Positions 27,635-36,187 of a stretch of 64,000 bases of DNA are shown one piece after another. Source of the stretch: Leifsonia shinshuensis (lineage in GTDB: Bacteria > Actinomycetota > Actinomycetes > Actinomycetales > Microbacteriaceae); assembly GCF_014217625.1 (NCBI RefSeq), contig NZ_CP043641.1, positions 4,278,001 through 4,342,000 on the forward strand, in the 5' to 3' direction. The position numbers and the translations under genes are program-made. Positions within the stretch are counted from its first letter, which is position 1. Every line of letters begins with the position of its first letter. Under the pieces are notes generated by a model. That model worked only from the letters and a program-made list of their open reading frames with translations. It was not told the DNA's origin and searched no databases.

Positions 27635-28417
27635 GTGGATCTTCGTCTGAATGACACCCTCGCCGTCGTCACCGGCGCCAGCCGCGGCATCGGCCTGGCC
27701 GCCGCCCGCGCCCTCCTCGACGAGGGGGCGACGGTGATCGGCGTGGCGCGCACTCCGACCGACGAGTCGCGTGCGCTGGAGGCCGCGACCGGCTTCCGCT
27801 TCCACCCCGCCGACCTGTCCGCCCCGGACGGCGTCGCGCGGTTCCGCGAGGAGCTGGCCGGGAGCGCGGACCGAGTGGACGTCCTGGTCAACAACGTCGG
27901 GTCCGCGCCGCCGCGCCCCGGCGGGTTCGCCTCCATCACGGACGACGACTGGCTGCGCACGTACGAGCTCAACGCGCTCGCCGCGGTGCGGGTCACCCGT
28001 GCGCTGCTCGACCTGATCCCGGACGGCGGGGCGGTCGTGAACGTCGTGAGCGAGAACGCGATCCTCGCCGACCCGCTGGTGATGGACTACAGCGCGGCCA
28101 AGGCGGCTCTGCTCAGCTTCACGAAGTCGCTCTCGAAGGAGCTCGGCCCGCGCGGCGTCCGCGTCAACTCGGTCAGCCCCGGGCCGGTCGCGACAGCCCT
28201 CTGGCTCGGCGCGGGCGGCGTCGCCCAGACGGTGTCCGCGGCGGGAGGCGGCACGCCGGAGGAGGTGCGGCACGGCGCAGAGCAGGCGATGGTGACCGGC
28301 CGCTTCACGACGCCGGAGGAGGTCGGGGCGCTGGTCGCGATGCTCGCCAGCCCGGTGCTCGGGAACCTCACCGGGTCGGATGTGGTGATCGACGGCGGGA
28401 TGCGCCCGACGATGTGA
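27635..28417 (+). CDS. SDR family oxidoreductase (FabG-like)
   Basis: 260 residues. Classical SDR signature: TGASRGIG at about 14-21, N-N-V-G near 88, the catalytic Ser in V-V-S-E-N, and Y-S-A-A-K. The C-terminus reads D-V-V-I-D-G-G-M, typical of 3-oxoacyl-reductase-like SDRs; substrate is unknown. The GTG start has TACGGT ending exactly 6 nt before it, so the message is probably leaderless. It is not in an operon with rox (52 bp gap with its own box). Confidence 0.87.
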   Translation: MDLRLNDTLAVVTGASRGIGLAAARALLDEGATVIGVARTPTDESRALEAATGFRFHPADLSAPDGVARFREELAGSADRVDVLVNNVGSAPPRPGGFASITDDDWLRTYELNALAAVRVTRALLDLIPDGGAVVNVVSENAILADPLVMDYSAAKAALLSFTKSLSKELGPRGVRVNSVSPGPVATALWLGAGGVAQTVSAAGGGTPEEVRHGAEQAMVTGRFTTPEEVGALVAMLASPVLGNLTGSDVVIDGGMRPTM

Positions 28418-28534
28418 CGGCGGGTGCACTCTGATCCGCCCCGAACTGGGGGACGCACCGCGATCGAATTCTGTGGGTCCGCTGTGCCAGGCTGTCCAGC
28501 GCGCGCCACGGTGGCGCGCGAAGGGGGAACCAGC

Positions 28535-29113
28535 GTGACCGACGCGACCGACGACCGAGTCCAGCCTGCGCCGGAGGGCGCACAGCCGCCTGCGCCGGAC
28601 GCGGCGCCGTACGACGCGGCGCCCGCCTACACTCCGCTGGACCCCTTCGCCGCACCCCAGCCGTACAGCCAGGCCGAGCGCGTCGGCCGCGGCATCGCGC
28701 TCGCGCTCCTGATCATCCCGGCCGGCGTCATCGTCTGGACCGTCCTCTGGAACATCGGCTTCATCGCCTCGATCGTCACCTGGGGCGTCGCCGTCGGCGC
28801 GGTCTGGCTCTACCGGGCCGGGTCGAAGGCGCGGGTCACCCGCGCCGCCTTCTGGGGCATCATCGCGATCGTCGCCGTCACCATCGTGCTGTCGCTGCTC
28901 GCCGGGATCTTCGCCGACCTCGTCGCCGTGCTGAAGATCCCGCTCGGCGACGCCCTCACCGACGGCCGGGTCTGGAGCCTGTTCTGGGACAACCTGTTCA
29001 CCAACGGCGACATGTGGCAGTCCTACCTGCCCTCCGTGCTGCTCGCCCTGCTGTTCGCCGTGCTGGGCTGCTTCACCACCCTCCGCCGCGCATCCCGGGA
29101 GTCGCGCGCCTGA
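28535..29113 (+). CDS. Hypothetical membrane protein
   Basis: 192 residues. A Pro/Ala-rich acidic N-terminus of about 50 residues (PAPEGAQPPAPDAAPYDAAP) is followed by four hydrophobic helices: about 60-80, 84-103, 110-135 and 168-186. No family is recognised. The GTG at 28535 follows AAGGGGGA at good spacing and was preferred over the upstream frame starting at 28424, which reads through non-coding sequence. The proline-rich tail plus helices is common in actinobacterial DUF4190-like proteins, but the match is not good enough to assign. Confidence 0.75.
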   Translation: MTDATDDRVQPAPEGAQPPAPDAAPYDAAPAYTPLDPFAAPQPYSQAERVGRGIALALLIIPAGVIVWTVLWNIGFIASIVTWGVAVGAVWLYRAGSKARVTRAAFWGIIAIVAVTIVLSLLAGIFADLVAVLKIPLGDALTDGRVWSLFWDNLFTNGDMWQSYLPSVLLALLFAVLGCFTTLRRASRESRA

Positions 29114-29166
29114 GCGGGCCGCGAGTAGAGTCGCGGTCGTAGTCCCGACCGCGAGGGAGTCGCGCG

Positions 29167-29508
29167 ATGACCAAGTTCATGATCTCGTTCCCCAGTGGCG
29201 CCATGCACGTCACCGAGGAGGAGCTGCCCGCCGTGGCGGACGCCGCGCACTCGGTGATCCGGGAGGCGCAGGACGCCGGCGTGTACGTCTTCGGCGGCGG
29301 CATCGACGAGGGCGTCGGCACGGTGATGGTGTCCGGCGACGGCACGATCACCGGGGGCACCTACCCGGAGACGCGCCTGATGGACGGCGGCTTCACGATC
29401 CTCGACCTCCCGACCCGGGACGCCGCGCTGGAGTGGGCGGCCAAGTTCGCGACCGCCTGCCGGTGCCAGCAGGAGGTCCGCGAGTTCCAGTACGACCCGC
29501 TCGCCTAG
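29167..29508 (+). CDS. YCII-related domain protein
   Basis: 113 residues forming a single YCII/DGPF-type ferredoxin-like fold, with MTKFMISFPSGAMHV, the I-R-E-A-Q-D-A-G-V-Y-V-F-G-G-G core and the F-T-I-L-D-L-P-T-R-D-A-A-L-E-W-A segment. Family members are small dimers with unknown activity. The gene has a standard ribosome-binding site (GAGGGAG, about 8 nt before the ATG). It converges with the next gene 18 bp away. Confidence 0.85.
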   Translation: MTKFMISFPSGAMHVTEEELPAVADAAHSVIREAQDAGVYVFGGGIDEGVGTVMVSGDGTITGGTYPETRLMDGGFTILDLPTRDAALEWAAKFATACRCQQEVREFQYDPLA

Positions 29509-29526
29509 CGCGGCGAGGAGACGCCT

Positions 29527-29919
29527 TCAGCCGGCCAGCGCCGCCGAGTCGAAGTAGCTCTCGTCGAAGCAGGCGAGCGCCTCGCCCCAGGTCCCCCCGG
29601 CGTCCTCGATGGCCCGCGCCTCGTCCAGTGCCGCGACCGTGGCGAACGGGACGGTGAGACCGTGCTCGGCCAGGTCGAGCACGGACTCGACCGGCTGTCC
29701 GGGGTCGTCCGTCTCGACCGTCGCGAGATGCTCGTACACGTCGGGCGCCAGCTCCCGGAGTGCTTCGCCGATCAGGTCGCCGCGCTCTGTGCCCTCCGCG
29801 TCCCAGGTGAACCGCACGAGACCGTCGGCCGGGAACGCGTACCGATGCCGTTCCCCGGCAGCGGCGACCGCATGGTCGAGGGCGGCGCGCACAGCCGCGG
29901 GGGCGATGATGTCCGTCAT
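29527..29919 (-). CDS. Hypothetical protein
   Basis: 130 residues, mixed acidic; no family recognised. The start at 29919 is set by a strong GAAGGAGAG ribosome-binding site; the longer frame upstream is a shadow. The sequence contains R-Y-A-F-P-A-D-G-L-V-R-F and a long acidic helix (about 55-85) but no signal peptide or membrane segment. Codon usage matches neighbouring genes. It converges with the YCII-related gene. Confidence 0.72.
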   Translation of the reverse strand: MTDIIAPAAVRAALDHAVAAAGERHRYAFPADGLVRFTWDAEGTERGDLIGEALRELAPDVYEHLATVETDDPGQPVESVLDLAEHGLTVPFATVAALDEARAIEDAGGTWGEALACFDESYFDSAALAG

Positions 29920-30080
29920 AAGGCTCTCCTTCGTGGCGTCGTTGTCAGCGTGATCGGGCCTCGGTGCAACCGCCGACCGGCAGCGGTTCCGTGATTCTGG
30001 CACGAGCGGGTCACCCCCAGGAAGGGGGCAAACGGTAATGTCGGGAAATTCTGGGCGAACGGTCGCTGAAGGCGGGCCTC

Positions 30081-30509
30081 CTAGGCGTTGAGGTCTCCGA
30101 TTCGCTCCATCCAGGTGTCCGGGCCGGTGAGCGCTTCGAATCCGAACTTGGCATAGAGACCGTGCGCGTCGTTCGTGGACAGAGCGATGCGCCGCAGGCC
30201 CAGGGGCTCGAAGTAGTCGACGATGCCCGCGATGAGGAGTGCGCCGACACCGCGTCCACGCACCTGTCCGTCGACGAAGACATCGCACAGCCACGCGAAG
30301 GTCACTCGGTCGGTGATCGCCCGGGCATAGGCGACCTGGCCGCCGGACTCGACGTCGTACACGCCGAAGTTCTGCGATCCGTCGATCGCAGCGTCCTGCT
30401 TTGCGCGGGATCGACCGGGGGCCCAATAGGACTCCTCACTGATCCAGCGGTGCACGCGCGATCGATCCAGTTCGGCGGAATCGGTTGAGAATCGGTAGTC
30501 GGATGCCAT
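30081..30509 (-). CDS. GNAT family N-acetyltransferase
   Basis: 142 residues with the acetyl-CoA-binding signature VDGQVRGRGVGALLIAGIVD (Q/R-x-x-G-x-G/A). It resembles the short GNAT proteins with the C-terminal G-L-Y-A-K-F-G-F-E motif, where the Tyr acts as general acid. Acetyl acceptor unknown. I chose the ATG at 30509 (MASDYRFS) because the residues between 30563 and that codon look non-homologous; the upstream ATG is possible. Confidence 0.85.
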   Translation of the reverse strand: MASDYRFSTDSAELDRSRVHRWISEESYWAPGRSRAKQDAAIDGSQNFGVYDVESGGQVAYARAITDRVTFAWLCDVFVDGQVRGRGVGALLIAGIVDYFEPLGLRRIALSTNDAHGLYAKFGFEALTGPDTWMERIGDLNA

Positions 30510-30621
30510 CCGTCCATACAATCCCACTTCCGCAGGCTCGGCCGAGAACCCTGTCGTCCACACGGCGCATGGACGATGCGATCGGCGGCCCAGCGGCCGG
30601 CGACCGTCGCCGTCGGCCCGC

Positions 30622-31428
30622 TCAGCTCGGCGGGGCGCCGCGGTCCGCGGGGGAGAGATTGTAGACAGTCCCGTACTTCAGCGTCGGGGTGGTGATCGCG
30701 CTGTTGTAGGGGTTGAGGTAGTCGAGATCGTCGGCCGTGATGCCGAAGCGGCTTTCGATCGCTTCGAGAGTGTCGTCGCGGGCCACGGTGTACGTCGATG
30801 GTCGCCCGTCCGCCATCGTCGTCATCCCGGTGGCGTGCTCCCGGGTCCCGTGGTCCGAGACGGCCAGCCCGGTGTGGGTCGGCGCGAGCTTCCAGCTGAG
30901 TTGTGCGGCGGCGAGCGCGGGATACACGCAGCCGTCGGGGTTGGATTTTCCCGCGTCCGCGTCCGCGCGGACGATGACGGTCCGAAGGTAGGTGGGGTCG
31001 ACCTCGAACGGTCCGCCGGGAATCGAGGTGGGCAACGTCCACAGGTCTGAGGTGCCGGTCGATGGGTTCATGACGAAGGATCAGCTGTCTGCTGCGCACT
31101 TCGCGTTCAGCGGGTGCGGGCTCAGTTGGAGGTCGATCTGGCCCGTCGCCGGTGTGTGGAAGGTCTGCAGTGCAGCGGTGACGGTGTTGCCCGTGGCGGT
31201 GAGTACGACGTCGCCGGTCGTCTGACCGTCGAAGGAGGTGAGCGTCCCCGTCGCGATGACGCCGCTCAACACCGGCTCCGGCGACACCGAAGCGGTCGGC
31301 GAGGCGGTCGGCGAGGCCGGCCGGTGCGGCGAAGTCGCCCCGGGCGTCCCGGCCGCCGTGCAGCCGGCGATCGCAGACACCACAAGGGCGAGAGTGGCGC
31401 CAGCCACTGCGACACGACGGCCGAGCAT
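30622..31428 (-). pseudogene. LysM-domain lipoprotein gene interrupted by an in-frame TGA
   Basis: Two ORFs in the same frame are separated only by a TGA at 31081-31083 (codon 116) and three further codons. Upstream part: 115 residues with a lipoprotein signal (lipobox A-I-A-G-C), a Pro/Ser-Thr linker and the start of a beta domain. Downstream part: 149 residues continuing that domain and ending in a LysM-like repeat (STYTVARDDTLEAIESRF). Read through, it is a 268-codon LysM lipoprotein like those of other Microbacteriaceae; TGA stands where a Trp codon (TGG) would fit. It may be a recent nonsense mutation, a sequencing error, or a site of readthrough. If intact, it would be surface-anchored and bind peptidoglycan. 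Confidence 0.7.
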
Positions 31429-31527
31429 GGGCCCATGCTAGCGGGATGGACGCCGTGTCGATCCGCGCCCGCGCATTGGACACGATGTCGATTCGGACGA
31501 CGTCCCTGCACGCCTACCATCCTTGAC

Positions 31528-31662
31528 ATGACCGCCATCGTCGAGGAAGACCGGACCCGGGTTCACCCCGCTGAGGGAGCGCACACCGGCGCACCTCTCG
31601 GGCTCGGCGGAGCCTTCCCGCTCCGCAGCGACGCCGACGTGGTCATCCTCGGCTACGACTGA
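31528..31662 (+). CDS. Small hypothetical protein
   Basis: 44 residues, no family recognised. Acidic N-terminus and the terminal V-V-I-L-G-Y-D. The only support is codon usage and a TACCAT box ending 7 nt before the ATG, as in other leaderless genes of this window. It lies between the LysM lipoprotein gene (divergent) and the XRE gene (convergent). I consider it possible rather than proven. Confidence 0.4.
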   Translation: MTAIVEEDRTRVHPAEGAHTGAPLGLGGAFPLRSDADVVILGYD

Positions 31663-31684
31663 GCGCGCCGCTTCCCCAACCGGC

Positions 31685-31936
31685 TCAGCCGGCGTCGCCA
31701 TCCATCGTCGCCGACACGCCGTTCAGCAGGTCGCCCGGTCGGCACTCCAGCACGTCGGCCAGATGCACGAGATTCAGCACGGAGGGCATGATCGTGCCGC
31801 GCTCGATCCGCCACAGCGTGTGCTCCTGCAGCTCGGCGCGCCGGGCCAGTTCGTCCAGCTGGTAGAGCAGCCGTTCCCGTCTGCCACGGATGTTCTCGCC
31901 GATCCGGCCGGCGATCGCGTTGGTCTCGGATTGCAC
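31685..31936 (-). CDS. XRE family helix-turn-helix regulator
   Basis: 83 residues, one Cro/CI-type helix-turn-helix domain: I-R-G-R-R-E-R-L-L-Y-Q-L-D-E-L-A, the recognition helix L-Q-E-H-T-L-W-R-I-E-R-G and P-S-V-L-N-L-V-H-L-A-D-V-L-E-C. It has no effector domain. The GTG at 31936 is preceded 7 nt by TAGCAT, so it is probably leaderless. It is divergent from cspA with about 90 bp between them; regulation of cspA or of itself is possible but not shown. Confidence 0.85.
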   Translation of the reverse strand: MQSETNAIAGRIGENIRGRRERLLYQLDELARRAELQEHTLWRIERGTIMPSVLNLVHLADVLECRPGDLLNGVSATMDGDAG

Positions 31937-31978
31937 GCGATGAATGCTAACAAGCCTCCGGAGAGTAGCCTGGCAGTG

Positions 31979-32002
31979 CCGCGCGCTCGATCGAGCGCGC
32001 GG
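31979..32002 (+). promoter_or_regulatory. cspA 5'-UTR palindrome
   Basis: A 24-bp perfect self-complementary sequence made of CCGCGCGCTCGA and its complement. It ends 23 bp before the cspA ATG, and a TAGCCT box at 31966-31971 would start the transcript about 7 nt further on, so the hairpin would sit at the very 5' end of the mRNA. Cold-shock mRNAs are often controlled by 5'-UTR structure. Followed by a good ribosome-binding site (GAAGGAAG). Confidence 0.5.
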
Positions 32003-32025
32003 AGAAGACAACGAAGGAAGAAACG

Positions 32026-32229
32026 ATGGCTACAGGCACCGTCAAATGGTTCAACGCAGAGAAGGGGTACGGGTTCATCGCCCCGGATGACGGCAGTGCC
32101 GACGTCTTCGCCCACTTCAGCGAGATCTCCTCGCAGGGCTACCGCACGCTCGAGGAGAACCAGAAGGTCGAGTACGACCTGACCCAGGGGCCGAAGGGGA
32201 TGCAGGCCTCCAACATCCGCGCGCTCTGA
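32026..32229 (+). CDS. cspA: Cold-shock protein
   Basis: 67 residues of the single-domain CspA type. The RNA-binding motifs K-G-Y-G-F-I (RNP1) and V-F-A-H-F (RNP2) are present. CSPs are RNA chaperones that keep mRNA single-stranded. A strong terminator follows at 32269-32305. Confidence 0.97.
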   Translation: MATGTVKWFNAEKGYGFIAPDDGSADVFAHFSEISSQGYRTLEENQKVEYDLTQGPKGMQASNIRAL

Positions 32230-32268
32230 CACCCGGATCTCCGGTCTCCCGCCCGGAGCGGGAAGCCA

Positions 32269-32305
32269 GGCGATGGCCCGGCCTGCCACAGGCCGGGCCA
32301 TCGCC
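32269..32305 (+). terminator. Strong terminator hairpin after cspA
   Basis: A perfect 17-bp stem, GGCGATGGCCCGGCCTG with its complement, and a 3-nt loop (CCA), 40 bp downstream of the cspA stop. It has no T-run. Confidence 0.8.
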
Positions 32306-32419
32306 CACCGGGAATGCAGTACAGCCGTCCGCCCCCATGCGGTCCGGCCTGCCATCCGGTTGCTTAGTGCACACACTATGCGAGCCGCCCGGGTTGTCAA
32401 CCGGGTAGTTGCGCCGATT

Positions 32420-33502
32420 TCAGCGGACCTCGGCCTCCAGCGCCAGGATCGCAGCCGCTACGGCCGCGGGGTTCTCCCACGCCGTGAAGTGGCCGCCCCG
32501 CGCCAGCCTCGCGAACGAGCGGATGTCGGCATAGCTCTTCTCGGCCAGCGACCGCGGGTACGCCGATTCGTGGGTCTGGATGAGGATGCTCGCCGGCGCC
32601 TCCACCACCGGGTGCAGGTCGTCGCCGTCCGGCGACTCGCTGTAGGGCCGGAAGCTCGTCCCGATCGAGCGGGTCACCCAGTAGACCATGACGTTCGTGA
32701 GGATGTCGTCCGGGTCGAACGCGGACAGGCCGTCGCCGTCGCTCCACGCCGCGACCTTCTCGCCGATCCACGCCAGCAGGCCGCTGGGGGAGTCGATCAG
32801 CGCGGCCGCGAGCGTGTCGGGCCTGGTGCCCATCTGGTGGGCGTACCCGGATTCGGCGGACGGGGCGACCGACGCCAGGAAGGCCCGCTCGGCGTCGTCG
32901 AGCTCCACGCCCGGGCGGCTGCGCCCAGAGAACGACGCGTGGCTGGCGACGATGCCCGCGACGGCGGGGTGCGCTCCGGCGAGCCAGTCGCTGACGCCCG
33001 CGCCGACGTCCTCCCCGTAGGTCAGGTAGCGGTCGTAGCCGAGGTGGGTCGTCATCAGCGCGTCCCAGCGGTCGGCTACCGCCGCGGAGGAGAAGCCGGA
33101 CGGCAGGACGCCGGAGAAGCCGTAGCCCGGCAGCGAGGGCACCACGACATCCAGCTCCCCGTCGAGCGCGTCCGCCAGCGACAGCATGGAGGCGAACGAG
33201 TACGGCCAGCCGTGCGTCACCACGACCGGGAGGCGGCCGGGCCGGCGCCCGCGGGCGACGACGACGTGCACTTCGCAGCCGTCGATCGGCACGACGAACT
33301 GCTCGAAGCGGTTGAGCCGTCGCTCGGCGGCACGCCAGTCGTAGCCGCGCCGCCACCGCTCGATCAGCCCGCCCAGCACCTCCGGCGGGACGCCGTTGGA
33401 CCAGTCCGGCCCCGGCGACTTCCCGGGCAGGATGGTCGCCCGCAAGCGGCCGTCCAGGTCGGCGAGGACGGTGTCGGGCACGGCGATGCGAAACGGCTCC
33501 AT
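32420..33502 (-). CDS. Epoxide hydrolase (EHN-domain type)
   Basis: 360 residues. An N-terminal EHN domain (FRIAVPDTVLADLDGRLR, W-x-x-A-E-R-R-L-N-R-F) is followed by an alpha/beta hydrolase core with H-G-W-P (oxyanion), the nucleophile Asp in Y-G-E-D-V-G-A-G and the catalytic His in G-G-H-F-T-A-W-E-N-P. These residues fit a juvenile-hormone/microsomal-type epoxide hydrolase that opens epoxides to diols. No signal peptide, so it is cytoplasmic. Substrate unknown. It is divergent from the DUF1992 gene. Confidence 0.88.
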   Translation of the reverse strand: MEPFRIAVPDTVLADLDGRLRATILPGKSPGPDWSNGVPPEVLGGLIERWRRGYDWRAAERRLNRFEQFVVPIDGCEVHVVVARGRRPGRLPVVVTHGWPYSFASMLSLADALDGELDVVVPSLPGYGFSGVLPSGFSSAAVADRWDALMTTHLGYDRYLTYGEDVGAGVSDWLAGAHPAVAGIVASHASFSGRSRPGVELDDAERAFLASVAPSAESGYAHQMGTRPDTLAAALIDSPSGLLAWIGEKVAAWSDGDGLSAFDPDDILTNVMVYWVTRSIGTSFRPYSESPDGDDLHPVVEAPASILIQTHESAYPRSLAEKSYADIRSFARLARGGHFTAWENPAAVAAAILALEAEVR

Positions 33503-33599
33503 GACTCGACGCTACGGTGGGCCACCGACGCCCGGCCAGACCTCCCGGCCAGACGCCCCGGCCAGATCTCGAACGGCGCCCGCGGCGTAGGCTGACCGC

Positions 33600-34199
33600 A
33601 TGGCCGACGACAGCCCGCGCCCCGAGCCCGACGCCCGGGTGGAGGCCGCGCGCTACCGCCTGCGCCGCGAGGCCGAGGAGCGCGGCGAGGAGGTCGAGGA
33701 GGTCGACGCCGGCCAGCCGACGATGGACCAGCGCGCGCACGTCATCGAGAACGCGATCCAGCAGGCGATCCGGCGCGGCGACTTCGACGACCTCCCCGGA
33801 GCGGGCAAACCGCTGCCCGGGCTCACCGGCACGCACGACCCGGACTGGTGGATCCGCCGCAAGATCGAGCGCGAGCAGCTCACCGGGCTCGGCCCTCCCG
33901 CGCTCACGCTGCGGACCGAGCACGCCGAGTTCGACGCGACGCTCGACCGGCTGGCGTCCGAGCGGGCCGTGCGCGAGCATGTGGACGACTTCAACCGCCG
34001 GGTGGTGAACGCCAGGCGGCAACTGCAGGGCGGCCCTCCCGTCGTCACGCCGACCCGTGATGCTGACGAGGAGGTCGCGCGCTGGAGCGAGCGCCGCGAC
34101 ACCCGACTCCGGGAGGCCGAGGCGAACCGGCGCGCAGAGGCGGAGGCCCTGGCCGCCCTCAGCCGTCGTGAGCGGCGGCGGCTGCGCAGAGGACGCTGA
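33600..34199 (+). CDS. DUF1992 (DnaJ-homologue subfamily C member 28 domain) protein
   Basis: 199 residues, strongly charged. The DUF1992 core is at about 45-115: I-E-N-A-I-Q-Q-A-I-R-R-G-D-F-D-D-L-P-G-A-G-K-P-L and D-P-D-W-W-I-R-R-K-I-E-R-E-Q. No J domain is present. Function unknown. The C-terminus ends in a run of Arg/Glu helices. The ATG has TAGGCT ending exactly 6 nt upstream and no Shine-Dalgarno, so it is probably leaderless. Confidence 0.87.
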   Translation: MADDSPRPEPDARVEAARYRLRREAEERGEEVEEVDAGQPTMDQRAHVIENAIQQAIRRGDFDDLPGAGKPLPGLTGTHDPDWWIRRKIEREQLTGLGPPALTLRTEHAEFDATLDRLASERAVREHVDDFNRRVVNARRQLQGGPPVVTPTRDADEEVARWSERRDTRLREAEANRRAEAEALAALSRRERRRLRRGR

Positions 34200-34211
34200 C
34201 CGCCGCGCCGC

Positions 34212-34940
34212 TCACTCCGACAGGTGCTGCTTGGTGTTCGTGTACACGATCGAGTCGGCGGTCGCTCCGACCAGGCCGAGCGTCACGCGCAGGAGCTGGC
34301 CGGGCAGGGTGCTGTTCGGCGGCGGCGTCGCCGCGCCGAGGGTGAGCGGGGTCCCATCGGGAAGGGTCGCGGTCGCGGAGTCGAGGTACACCTGCACGTT
34401 CCCGCTCAGCGTCATCGTGTCCGCCGTGGTCAGCAGGACCGGCCCGGTCTGCTTGCGGACATTGAGGCTGAAGCCCTGGATGGTGATGGAGTCCGCCGAG
34501 ATCTTCAGCACGGGGACGCGGCTGCCGTCCGCCAGCGGGACGGTCACGAGATTCACACCCTTGAGCCCGGTGAAGGACAGCGAATTGCTGCCGAGCTGCG
34601 CCGGCGGCTGCGTGAACACGGGCGCGGAGCCGTCGGGCGACGCCGGCGTCGGAGCGGGAGTCGGCGTCGGGCTGCCGGTCGCGGGAGCGCCCGGCGTGCC
34701 CGGCGTGGTCGGCAGACCCGGCAGCGGCAGCCCGGGGGAGGGCGAGCCGGACGACGGCGACGGGCTCGGAGTGGAGGACGACGAGTCGCACGAGGTGAAG
34801 ATCGGGATGCAGAGCGAGGCCGGGGCCGTCGCGCGAGCCGAATCGGCGGGCACCGGGGCGGCGCCCAGCCCGGTGAGCGCGCCGGCCAGGGCCAGGCCGG
34901 CAGCGAGCACGCCGCCGGAGATCCGGGTGCGGCGCGTCAC
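34212..34940 (-). CDS. Hypothetical secreted protein, Pro/Ser/Thr-rich
   Basis: 242 residues from GTG 34940, which overlaps the DUF6114 stop (GTGA). A signal peptide (about residues 8-30) ends near A-P-V-P-A-D-S; a low-complexity stretch of Ser, Thr, Pro and Gly follows (about 55-115), then a beta-rich domain containing V-L-K-I-S-A-D-S-I-T-I-Q-G-F and S-G-N-V-Q-V-Y-L-D. Two Cys (C-I-P-I-F-T-S-C) lie before the linker and could form a disulfide. I do not recognise the C-terminal domain. Third gene of the DUF6230/DUF6114 operon. Confidence 0.75.
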   Translation of the reverse strand: MTRRTRISGGVLAAGLALAGALTGLGAAPVPADSARATAPASLCIPIFTSCDSSSSTPSPSPSSGSPSPGLPLPGLPTTPGTPGAPATGSPTPTPAPTPASPDGSAPVFTQPPAQLGSNSLSFTGLKGVNLVTVPLADGSRVPVLKISADSITIQGFSLNVRKQTGPVLLTTADTMTLSGNVQVYLDSATATLPDGTPLTLGAATPPPNSTLPGQLLRVTLGLVGATADSIVYTNTKQHLSE

Positions 34941-35515
34941 GCGGTCTCCTCGGCCGGGCCGTCGTCCGCCGAAACGCCCTCGCGGCGGCGGCCACGGCGA
35001 CGGCGCTCGCCGCGCTGTTCCGGCGGCATCCACGCCACCGTCAGGATGCCGCCGACGGTGCTCAGCAGCATGCCGATGAAGAAGCCGCCGAGGTTGACGC
35101 CGACGAGCGAGTACACCGCGATCGCGAGCGCGATCACGCCGTAGAAGACGCGGTGCGCCGGCATGGCCACGGCCAGGACGCCGAGCAGCAGGAGCAGGAC
35201 CGGGATGATCGTCGCCTGCAGGCCCTCGATGCCGAGCTGGACGTGGATGCGGCCGATGTCGAGCTGTCCGGAGAAGAACATCTCGATCCCGCCGAGCGCG
35301 GTCAGGAGGCCGCCGACGAACGGGCGGCTGCGGCGCCAGGCGCGGAAGCGCTGCCAGGCGGAGCGGTCGTCGGACGCGGCGGGCTCCGCAGCGTCGTCAG
35401 CCGGCTCCACAGCGTCGTCGGCCAGCTCCGCCGTGTCATCGCCCGGCGTCAGCAGCGCCGAAACGTCCGCGTCGGCGTACTCGTCCTCCGGCGTCCCCGC
35501 CTCCGGCTCGACCAT
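34937..35515 (-). CDS. DUF6114 membrane protein
   Basis: 192 residues. An acidic low-complexity N-terminus (about 1-45) precedes W-R-R-S-R-P-F-V-G-G-L-L, the DUF6114 signature, and about three or four hydrophobic helices up to residue 165. A basic C-terminus follows. DUF6114 genes are regularly paired with DUF6230 genes in Streptomyces and relatives; neither has a known function. I chose the ATG at 35515 (GAGG 6 nt before it); the ATG at 35548 would overlap the DUF6230 gene and is less likely. Confidence 0.78.
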   Translation of the reverse strand: MVEPEAGTPEDEYADADVSALLTPGDDTAELADDAVEPADDAAEPAASDDRSAWQRFRAWRRSRPFVGGLLTALGGIEMFFSGQLDIGRIHVQLGIEGLQATIIPVLLLLLGVLAVAMPAHRVFYGVIALAIAVYSLVGVNLGGFFIGMLLSTVGGILTVAWMPPEQRGERRRRGRRREGVSADDGPAEETA

Positions 35516-35538
35516 CGCGTGCCTCGTTCCCGGGCGGC

Positions 35539-36135
35539 TCAGAAGCATCCCTTCGACCCGTCCGTGAGCTGCACGTGCATGCCGGTGAGCGTGAAGACCG
35601 AGGCCTGCGTGCTCCACGCGGTCTGCTGCAGGTGCGAGATGGTCACCGTGTCGGAGTCCTGCGCGAAGTCGCCGGCGCTGCCCTTGGCGGTGGTGTTCAC
35701 GGTCGAGGCGTCGACGCCGATGCGGATGTTGTGGAACTCCGCGTCGCCGGCGAGGTCCGTCATCCCGATCTGGAGGTCGGTGGCGCTGGCGGGGTTGCCG
35801 CCGCCGCCCGCGGTGATCAGCACGCCCACCTTGCCGAGCGGGGTGTCGGAGACGACCGACTGGCAGAGGTCGGCGAGTGTGGCCGACTTGATGTTGGCGA
35901 TCGCGACCTGGTGCTGCTTGCCCGTGGTGTCGGGCGCGACGCCGGCGTACTGCGAGAAGCCGGTGCCGTCGAGCTTCGAGGCGCTGATCTGGAACTGGCT
36001 GCCGGAGACGGCGAACGAGACGGGGACGGCCCCCTGCGCGACCCCGGTCATCAGCAGCGTGGACACCACGGCGACGGGCACGGCGGCGAGCACGATGCGT
36101 CCGGCGTGGGAGCCGGCGAGCTTGCGGAACTTCAT
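35539..36135 (-). CDS. DUF6230 secreted protein
   Basis: 198 residues. An N-terminal signal/anchor of about 18-35 (IVLAAVPVAVVSTLLMTGVA) is followed by a beta-rich domain with F-A-V-S-G-S-Q-F-Q-I-S-A-S-K-L-D-G, typical of DUF6230. It ends K-G-C-F. The ATG at 36135 follows a perfect AGGAGG ribosome-binding site. First gene of a three-gene operon whose promoter carries a palindrome (36198-36218). It is probably an envelope protein of unknown function. Confidence 0.82.
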   Translation of the reverse strand: MKFRKLAGSHAGRIVLAAVPVAVVSTLLMTGVAQGAVPVSFAVSGSQFQISASKLDGTGFSQYAGVAPDTTGKQHQVAIANIKSATLADLCQSVVSDTPLGKVGVLITAGGGGNPASATDLQIGMTDLAGDAEFHNIRIGVDASTVNTTAKGSAGDFAQDSDTVTISHLQQTAWSTQASVFTLTGMHVQLTDGSKGCF

Positions 36136-36187
36136 CGATCCTCCTGTTCGGGGGCTTGACAGCGACTGTGCGGTCGTTCCCACGACG

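Noticed and set aside
31081..31083. Selenocysteine or pyrrolysine coding at the TGA in the LysM lipoprotein
   Set aside because: No SECIS-like hairpin was recognised behind the TGA, and a Trp codon would suit the position. A nonsense mutation or sequence error is simpler.
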